Source of the DNA: Nemertoderma westbladi
Lineage: Eukaryota > Xenacoelomorpha > Nemertodermatida > Nemertodermatidae
Length of the DNA: 64,000 bases
Assembly: GCA_032718475.1 (NCBI GenBank)
Contig: JAUCBJ010000162.1
Location: 1-64,000, forward strand
Reading direction: 5' to 3'
Below the pieces are notes generated by a model. The model worked only from the letters and a program-made list of their open reading frames with translations, did no database searches and was not told where the DNA came from. A program made the translations under genes and the position numbers. This document shows positions 52,921 through 62,174 of the stretch, in pieces (positions within the stretch are counted from its first letter, which is position 1; each line of letters starts with the position of its first letter).

Positions 52921-55350
52921 GAAGCATGATCTTGGACCAAAGCGAAAGAGGCCTCTTTAAACAATTTTTTTTTTAACTTTTTCCATAATATTACTTAAAC
53001 ACCTGTCCAAAATTCATATTCAAGGGAGATTTCAATTTGCAATTTCTTTTAGGAACTTTCCCATTTTCACCTTTATTGTTTTCTCCTGATTTATCCTTCT
53101 CCCCTATTTTTAGTAGATGAAGGGGCTTCATTCATTTCTGTAGTGGCTGGTGCATTATCAGCATTCGATATATTGTACGGCACTTTTATAGGCCTGTAGA
53201 TTGAAATTGAAACTTTTATATCAATGATCCTACACCCTAGCAGGCGTAAGTTGTACCTGTATCACAACTTTGTTTAATCTCTGAAATTGAATTTAAATGA
53301 CTAGAATTGTAACAATTCCCTTATCTACAGTATTAAGGGGGGGGGGGGGGGGGGGGGTGGTGTACTGGCTTGGAAGTCAACATTTTGAAATGCTTACTGC
53401 ACCAAAGAGCGATTCTGTAGGAAAAAAGTGTAAGATACATTTTGGGTGGATTATATTGAATTGTAATATTAAAAAATTACGTTTGACGCCCCTTAGCGGC
53501 CAGAGCCAAAATTTACATTTTTGACTTAAAATGCATCTCCTTTTTTATGCTTTATTTTCAGAAGTTGTATCATTTGTTTGGAATTAGCAAGGTCGATTAC
53601 GTGAAAAAATTGAGCATAATTTTTGTTTCGTAATTTTAAGGGAAAATACCTATAAATAAACTATACGAACACACCGTTGCAAAATTTATGTACGATATCA
53701 ACTCTGAAACAATAAGACCTTCTTCAACTCTTGGTAAACTTTTCACTAAACAATCTACTGTACACAACTACTATACTCGTTCTTCTGCACGTGGCGACTT
53801 CACTTTACCCCTTTTTCATCTTAGTTTTTCCTAACGATCCTTGAGTTTTCGAGGTCCTGTTTTTTGGAACTCGGTACCACTCGCCGTTTGTTTAGAACAA
53901 TCTAAAAATACATTCTCATCTGCACTTATAAGGTCTTTCATTTCAAATTTATTATAATCCTGTCAGCTCGGTCAATAATTAATACCTTACCTTATTTCTA
54001 TTCTTTCAATGGTTATTGTCTGTTGTGGGGGTTTTCATGGTCGCTGATTTCATTTCTGAGGTCAGATTACTCTTTTAATGAAATCTAGTTAGTCAGTTTG
54101 TCTGTCTGTCGGTCTTTCTGACTATCCGACAATCTGTCCGTTAAATAAAGGAAAAGGGCACCACATCTAGCTAAAAGTTTAGTTATTGGGGTTTTTCTGG
54201 GCGCAGAATTCATTTCGAGTGTCAGATTTAAAATTTTATGACTTCCAAGTTGTCTGTTTGTCTGTCTGTCAGGCTGTCGGTTATATTTTGACGGACAGAC
54301 TGTCAGGCATACAGACAGAAAATACGAGTATGTTTTCTATCGTTTGGGAGAACAGACTGACAGACAGACCGACAGTAAAACGGACAGACAGCCATATCTC
54401 GAGAAATAAGACAGATTTGGCTAAACGGTTTTCATATTTGGATTCTAGATAAACATCTGCTGTAGATGAAATAGAAAAAATGTTGAGAGCCTTCCCTTAC
54501 TTTATGAGTTTTATGGTTCCTTTTTCCCTTACTTTATGAGTTTTATGGTTCCTTTTCGCCTTTTTTGCTGAAATAATAAGGTTCCTTTTCACAAAATTTG
54601 CCGCTGGGAGGACTGTAACAATCACTTTCTCAAGCTCGAGTTATGTAAGTAAATACGCCAAAAACGTTAAAAATTGGTCCGTGATCTCATGAATAAAATA
54701 GTTTGTTCATAGCTAAAAGTTTTTCAGCGGTATAAATAGCTAATGTGAGGCCTAAAACGTTCCTCTTTAGGCCATGATTGGTGTAGGCCTACAGACAATT
54801 CCGACTCATCAAATTTTTATAAAAATATTTATGATTGTTTGTAGGAATTTCCGAGTCAGAACTGTCCGTGCGGAATTGTCATGATTGTAGTACTTATTGT
54901 GTAAATTATGATGAGCCGATCGAGCCGGAATACCGCGCGGAAAATGAACATCGGAAGTTTCCTATATGTCAACTGAAAAGTCTCCTTCATTTGCCTCGTT
55001 GCGTTCGTTCGTTTTTAACCAAACGACAGAAGACGACGACAGACAACTCGTTAATGGCACCCATATGCTAAGGCTTCGCTTACTTCGTGGCTCGCCCCAC
55101 AATGCAATACTCCGTCTTCATTCATAAAATTATATTAATTACATTACATTAATACATTACAGTAATATAATTTTGAATAGTATTGTTAGTCGTAGTATTG
55201 TTCCACGAAGTAGTTGTTAAGCTATATGCACTACAAAGTGATTCCACAGAAAATTAAATGTAATATTTTATTAAAATTGGTAGATTAGGGTCTGCTGATA
55301 TTGATGTATCAGACAGTGTTTGTGCTAGGTTGTACATATAAGGGGAGAAA
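52921..55350 (+). other. CFAP206 intron E, remainder
   Basis: It contains a 21-G run (53337-53357), a LINE C-terminal relic (53681-53959), CTGTCTG/CAGACAG simple repeats in both orientations (54090-54390) and a GGCTCGCCCCAC stretch near 55090. No nested gene is recognised. A 78-codon open frame at 54835-55071 is not needed for CFAP206. Confidence 0.6.
53681..53959 (+). pseudogene. C-terminal relic of a second LINE type
   Basis: The frame reads KFMYDINSETIRPSSTLGKL, then VHNYYTRSSARGDFTLP, a stop, RSLSFRGPVFWNSVPLAV and SALIRSFISNLL. The pattern HNYxTR, then GPxxWNSLP, near a short C-terminal helix is characteristic of CR1/L2/Jockey-like reverse transcriptases, not of the RTE-like LINE elsewhere in this window. 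It has one internal stop and no other recognisable domain. Confidence 0.7.
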
Positions 55351-55563
55351 CTGGACGCAATAAAAATTAATCCCTCTCCAGGGGAAATTCGACGCTAATA
55401 ACTACTGATTAATCTCAAAAATAAAACTGTAACCTGTTCTATTGTGTTTAGTTTATTGTTTTGGTTAAAATAACGTGCCACTACAATCTGCCCCTTTCCC
55501 TAAATTGAGAATTTAACATTGAGGCGGGATATTAATTCGCCAAGATGAGATTTGCGTCCAGCT
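55351..55563 (+). mobile_element. MITE, CTGGRCGCAA family, copy 2
   Basis: Terminal inverted repeats CTGGACGCAATA and TTTGCGTCCAG bound 213 bp, the best preserved of three copies. It lies 108 bp upstream of the next CFAP206 exon. Confidence 0.78.
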
Positions 55564-55671
55564 GTTTTTTATTCAATAAATATTCTCAATGACTGAGTAA
55601 ATGCAAATTATATAATATACATAACATTATAAAGAAAAAATAAATAATACAGTTGTTTACTTTTCCTACAG

Positions 55672-55858
55672 ACTCGTATCTGGATGGTGTGGATGTTGTT
55701 ACAGACGAGGACAGACGTAAATCAACCGACGGTAAACCAATAGACCCCACAATGTACCGCGAAACTGAGTGGATATTCCCGGATTCAACTAAAAACTTCG
55801 CCAACCTGCAAATGCAGTACAGTGGCTACTGTGGTTGGAGTCTCGTTCAATATGACAG
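55672..55858 (+). CDS. CFAP206: CFAP206 exon F
   Basis: Encodes SYLDGVDVVTDEDRRKSTDG, then KPIDPTMYRETEWIFPDSTK and NFANLQMQYSGYCGWSLVQYDR. It matches the family region preceding the LLLPGNP motif. The acceptor is TTTTCCTACAG and the donor CAG/GTAAAT. The split Arg codon (AG plus A) is completed by ATTACTAG at the start of every unit of the following array. Confidence 0.94.
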
Positions 55859-58800
55859 GTAAATAACTCAACTATTGGAGGGTTTGTTTATTGTTTAGAT
55901 TACTAGTTCCTGGCAACCCAACTATTACAGTGTTTGTTTATTGTTTAGATTACTAGTTCCTGGCAACCCAACTATTAGAGTGTTTGTTTACTGTTTAGAT
56001 TACTAGTTCGTTGCAACCCAACCATTAGAGTGTTTGTTTACTGTTTAGATTACTAGTTCCTGGCAACCCAGCTATTAGAGTGTTTGTTTATTGTTTAGAT
56101 TACTAGTTCCTGGCAACCCTTCTATCGGAGTGTTTGTTTACTGTTTAGATTACTATTGGCAACCCAACTATTAGTGTTTGTTTACTGTTTAGATTACTAG
56201 TTCCTGGCAACCCAACTATTAGAGTGTTTGTTTATTGTTTAGATTACTAGTTCCTGGCAAAACAACTATTACAGTGTTTGTTTATTGTTTAGATTACTAG
56301 TTCCTGGCAACCCAACTATTAGAGTGTTTGTTTACTGTTTAGATTACTAGTTCGTTGCAACCCAACTATTAGAGTGTTTGTTTACTGTATAGATTACTAG
56401 TTCCTGGCAACCCAACTATTAGAGTGTTTGTTTATTGTTTAGATTACTAGTTCCTGGCAACCCTTCTATCGGAGTGTTTGTTTACTGTTTAGATTACTAG
56501 TTCTTGGCAACCCAATTATTAGTGTTTGTTTACTGTTTAGATTACTAGTTCCTGGCAACCCAGCTATTAGAGTGTTTGTTTATTGTTCTAGATTACTAGT
56601 TCCTGGCAACCCAACTATTAGAGTGTTTGTTTATTGTTTAGATTACTAGTTCCTGGCAACCCAACTATTAGAGTGTTTGTTTATTGTTTAGATTACTAGT
56701 TCGTTGCAACCCAACTATTAGAGTGTTTGTTTACTGTTTAGATTACTAGTTCCTGGCAACCCAGCTATTAGAGTGTTTGTTTATTGTTTAGATTACTAGT
56801 TCCTGGCAACCCAACTATTAGAGTGTTTGTTTATTGTTTAGATTACTAGTTCCTGGCAACCCAGATATTAGAGTGTTTTTTTATTGTTTAGATTACTAGT
56901 TCCTGGCAACCCAACTATTACAGTGTTTGTTTATTGTTTAGATTACTAGTTCCTGGCAACCCAGCTATTACAGTGTTTGTTTATTGTTTAGATTACTAGT
57001 TCCTGGCAACCCAACTATTACAGTGTTTGTTTATTGTTTAGATTACTAGTTCCTGGCAACCCAACTATTAGAGTGTTTGTTTATTGTTTAGATTACTAGT
57101 TCCTGGCAACCCAGCTATTAGAGTGTTTTTTTATTGTTTAGATTACTAGTTCCTGGCAACCCAGCTATTAGAGTGTTTGTTTATTGTTTAGATTACTAGT
57201 TCCTGGCAACCCAACTATTAGAGTGTTTGTTTATTGTTTAGATTACTAGTTCCTGGCAACCCAGCTATTAGAGTGTTTGTTTATTGTTTAGATTACTAGT
57301 TCCTGGCAAAACAACTATTACAGTGTTTGTTTATTGTTTAGATTACTAGTTCCTGGCAACCCAACTATTAGAGTGTTTGTTTACTGTTTAGATTACTAGT
57401 TCGTTGCAACCCAACTATTAGAGTGTTTGTTTACTGTATAGATTACTATTTCCTGGCAACCCAACTATTAGAGTGTTTGTTTATTGTTTAGATTACTAGT
57501 TCCTGGCAAAACAACTATTACAGTGTTTGTTTATTGTTTAGATTACTAGTTCCTGGCAACCCAACTATTAGAGTGTTTGTTTACTGTTTAGATTACTAGT
57601 TCGTTGCAACCCAACTATTAGAGTGTTTGTTTACTGTATAGATTACTAGTTCCTGGCAACCCAACTATTAGAGTGTTTGTTTATTGTTTAGATTACTAGT
57701 TCCTGGCAACCCTTCTATCGGAGTGTTTGTTTACTGTTTAGATTACTAGTTGTTGGCAACCCAATTATTAGTGTTTGTTTACTGTTTAGATTACTAGTTC
57801 CTGGCAACCCAGCTATTAGAGTGTTTGTTTATTGTTCTAGATTACTAGTTCCTGGCAACCCAACTATTAGAGTGTTTGTTTATTGTTTAGATTACTAGTT
57901 CCTGGCAACCCAACTATTAGAGTGTTTGTTTATTGTTTAGATTACTAGTTCGTTGCAACCCAACTATTAGAGTGTTTGTTTACTGTTTAGATTACTAGTT
58001 CCTGGCAACCCAGCTATTAGAGTGTTTGTTTATTGTTTAGATTACTAGTTCCTGGCAACCCAACTATTAGAGTGTTTGTTTATTGTTTAGATTACTAGTT
58101 CCTGGCAACCCAGCTATTAGAGTGTTTTTTTATTGTTTATATTACTAGTTCCTGGCAACCCAACTATTAGAGTGTTTGTTTATTGTTTAGATTACTAGTT
58201 CCTGGCAAAACTACTATTACAGTGTTTGTTTATTGTTTAGATTACTAGTTCCTGGCAACCCAACTATTAGAGTGTTTGTTTACTGTTTAGATTACTAGTT
58301 CGTTGCAACCCAACTATTAGAGTGTTTGTTTACTGTATAGATTACTAGTTCCTGGCAACCCAACTATTAGAGTGTTTGTTTATTGTTTAGATTACTAGTT
58401 CCTGGCAACCCTTCTATCGGAGTGTTTGTTTACTGTTTAGATTACTAGTTCTTGGCAACCCAATTATTAGTGTTTGTTTACTGTTTAGATTACTAGTTCC
58501 TGGCAACCCAGCTATTAGAGTGTTTGTTTATTGTTTAGATTACTAGTTCCTGGCAACCCAACTATTAGAGTGTTTGTTTATTGTTTAGATTACTAGTTCC
58601 TGGCAACCCAACTATTAGAGTGTTTGTTTATTGTTTAGATTACTAGTTCGTTGCAACCCAACTATTAGAGTGTTTGTTTATTGTTTAGATTACTAGTTCC
58701 TGGCAACCCAGCTATTAGAGTGTTTTTTTATTGTTTAGATTACTAGTTCCTGGCAACCCAACTATTAGAGTGTTTGTTTATTGTTTAGATTACTAGTTCG

Positions 58801-61800
58801 TTGCAACCCAACTATTACAGTGTTTGTTTATTGTTTAGATTACTAGTTCCTGGCAACCCAACTATTAGAGTGTTTGTTTTCTGTTTAGATTACTAGTTCC
58901 TGGCAACCCAACTATTAGAGTGTTTGTTTTCTGTTTAGATTACTAGTTCCTGGCAACCCAACTATTAGAGTGTTTGTTTATTGTTTAGATTACTAGTTCG
59001 TTGCAACCCAACTATTAGAGTGTTTGTTTACTGTTTAGATTACTAGTTCCTGGCAACCCTTCTATCGGAGTGTTTGTTTACTGTTTAGATTACTAGTTGT
59101 TGGCAACCCAATTATTAGTGTTTGTTTACTGTTTAGATTACTAGTTCCTGGCAACCCAGCTATTAGAGTGTTTGTTTATTGTTCTAGATTACTAGTTCCT
59201 GGCAACCCAACTATTAGAGTGTTTGTTTATTGTTTAGATTACTAGTTCCTGGCAACCCAACTATTAGAGTGTTTGTTTATTGTTTAGATTACTAGTTCGT
59301 TGCAACCCAACTATTAGAGTGTTTGTTTACTGTTTAGATTACTAGTTCCTGGCAACCCAGCTATTAGAGTGTTTGTTTATTGTTTAGATTACTAGTTCCT
59401 GGCAACCCAACTATTAGAGTGTTTGTTTATTGTTTAGATTACTAGTTCCTGGCAACCCAGCTATTAGAGTGTTTTTTTATTGTTTATATTACTAGTTCCT
59501 GGCAACCCAACTATTAGAGTGTTTGTTTATTGTTTAGATTACTAGTTCCTGGCAAAACAACTATTACAGTGTTTGTTTATTGTTTAGATTACTAGTTCCT
59601 GGCAACCCAACTATTAGAGTGTTTGTTTACTGTTTAGATTACTAGTTCGTTGCAACCCAACTATTAGAGTGTTTGTTTACTGTATAGATTACTAGTTCCT
59701 GGCAACCCAACTATTAGAGTGTTTGTTTATTGTTTAGATTACTAGTTCCTGGCAACCCTTCTATCGGAGTGTTTGTTTACTGTTTAGATTACTAGTTCTT
59801 GGCAACCCAATTATTAGTGTTTGTTTACTGTTTAGATTACTAGTTCCTGGCAACCCAGCTATTAGAGTGTTTGTTTATTGTTTAGATTACTAGTTCCTGG
59901 CAACCCAACTATTAGAGTGTTTGTTTATTGTTTAGATTACTAGTTCCTGGCAACCCAACTATTAGAGTGTTTGTTTATTGTTTAGATTACTAGTTCGTTG
60001 CAACCCAACTATTAGAGTGTTTGTTTATTGTTTAGATTACTAGTTCCTGGCAACCCAGCTATTAGAGTGTTTTTTTATTGTTTAGATTACTAGTTCCTGG
60101 CAACCCAACTATTAGAGTGTTTGTTTATTGTTTAGATTACTAGTTCGTTGCAACCCAACTATTACAGTGTTTGTTTATTGTTTAGATTACTAGTTCCTGG
60201 CAACCCAACTATTAGAGTGTTTGTTTTCTGTTTAGATTACTAGTTCCTGGCAACCCAACTATTAGAGTGTTTGTTTTCTGTTTAGATTACTAGTTCCTGG
60301 CAACCCAACTATTAGAGTGTTTGTTTATTGTTTAGATTACTAGTTCGTTGCAACCCAACTATTAGAGTGTTTGTTTACTGTTTAGATTACTAGTTCCTGG
60401 CAACCCAGCTATTAGAGTGTTTGTTTATTGTTTAGATTACTAGTTCGTTGCAACCCAACTATTAGAGTGTTTGTTTTCTGTTTAGATTACTAGTTCGTTG
60501 CAACCCAACTATTAGAGTGTTTGTTTATTGTTTAGATTACTAGTTCCTGGCAACCCAACTATTAGAGTGTTTGTTTATTGTTTAGATTACTAGTTCCTGG
60601 CAACCCAACTATTAGAGTGTTTGTTTATTGTTTAGATTACTAGTTCGTTGCAACCCAACTATTAGAGTGTTTGTTTATTGTTTAGATTACTAGTTCCTGG
60701 CAACCCAACTATTAGAGTGTTTGTTTATTGTTTAGATTACTAGTTCGTTGCAACCCAACTATTAGAGTGTTTGTTTTCTGTTTAGATTACTAGTTCGTTG
60801 CAACCCAACTATTAGAGTGTTTGTTTTCTGTTTAGATTACTAGTTCGTTGCAACCCAACTATTAGAGTGTTTGTTTTCTGTTTAGATTACTAGTTCGTTG
60901 CAACCCAACTATTAGAGTGTTTGTTTATTGTTTAGATTACTAGTTCGTTGCAACCCAACTATTAGAGTGTTTGTTTATTGTATAGATTACTAGTTCCTGG
61001 CAACCCAACTATTAGAGTGTTTGTTTTCTGTTTAGATTACTAGTTCGTTGCAACCCAACTATTAGAGTGTTTGTTTATTGTTTAGATTACTAGTTCCTGG
61101 CAACCCAACTATTAGAGTGTTTGTTTATTGTTTAGATTACTAGTTCGTTGCAACCCAACTATTAGAGTGTTTGTTTACTGTTTAGATTATTAGTTCCTGG
61201 CAACCCAGCTATTAGAGTGTTTGTTTTCTGTTTAGATTACTAGTTCCTGGCAACCCAACTATTAGAGTGTTTGTTTATTGTTTAGATTACTAGTTCCTGG
61301 CAACCCAACTATTAGAGTGTTTGTTTACTGTTTAGATTACTAGTTCGTTGCAACCCAACTATTAGAGTGTTTGTTTATTGTTTAGATTACTAGTTCCTTG
61401 CAACCCAACTATTAGAGTGTTTGTTTATTGTTTAGATTACTAGTTCCTGGCAACCTAACTATTACAGTGTTTGTTTATTGTTTAGATTACTAGTTCCTGG
61501 CAACCCAACTATTAGAGTGTTTGTTTACTGTTTAGATTACTAGTTCCTGGCAACCCAACTATTAGAGTGTTTGTTTATTGTTTAGATTACTAGTTCCTGG
61601 CAACCCTTCTATCGGAGTGTTTGTTTATTGTTTAGATTACTAGTTCCTGGTGTTTAGATTACTAGTTCCTGGCAACCCAACTATTAGAGTGTTTGTTTTC
61701 TGTAAAGATTACTAGTTCCTGGCAACCGAACTATTAGAGTGTTTGTTTACTGTTTAGATTACTAGTTCCTGGCAACCCAACTATTAGCGTGTTTGTTTAT

Positions 61801-62174
61801 TGTTTAGATTACTAGTTCCTGGCAACCCAATTATTACAGTGTTTGTTTATTGTTTGGTTTACTACAGTAGTTCCTGGCAACCCAACTATTAGAGTGTTTG
61901 TTTACTGTTTAGATTACTAGTTCCTGGCAACCCTTCTATCGGAGTGTTTGTTTATTGTTTAGATTACTAGTTCCTGGCAACCCAACTATTAGAGTGTTTG
62001 TTTTCTGTTTAGATTACTAGTTCCTGGCAACCCAACTATTAGAGTGTTTGTTTATTGTTTAGATTACTAGTTCCTGGCAACCCAACTATTAGAGTGTTTG
62101 TTTATTGTTTAGATTAGTAGTTCCTGGCAACCCAAATATTAGAGTGTTTGTTTATTGTTTAGATTAGTAGTTCC
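55859..62174 (+). repeat. 50-bp minisatellite copying a CFAP206 acceptor and exon start
   Basis: About 125 units of 50 bp. Each unit has the acceptor GTTTATTGTTTAG followed by ATTACTAGTTCCTGGCAACC and CAACTATTAGAGTGTTT. After the split Arg, the exon-like part reads LLVPGNPTI, which is the family's LLLPGNPAI motif, so the unit derives from the start of the next CFAP206 exon. Marker variants (CTTCTATCGG, GTTGTTGGC, GTTCTAGATT) recur at about 1,348 bp, showing larger block duplications within the array. Which copy is the real acceptor cannot be told, because the array is cut by an insertion at 62175. Confidence 0.95.
55899..55927 (+). CDS. CFAP206: CFAP206 exon G start (first array copy)
   Basis: The first acceptor after exon F is at 55898. 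Its exon-like sequence gives LLVPGNPTI in the correct frame, but the implied intron is only 40 bp and the sequence soon runs into the next unit. The genuine exon G more likely follows the last array copy, beyond the inserted element and outside the window. The coordinates mark only the first copy of its 5' end. Confidence 0.4.

Noticed and set aside
54835-55071. An open frame after a possible acceptor at 54844, considered as a CFAP206 exon
   Set aside because: Joining exon E directly to 55672 keeps frame and matches the family (EMLDSYLDG). The extra segment has no counterpart and no fitting donor in the required phase.
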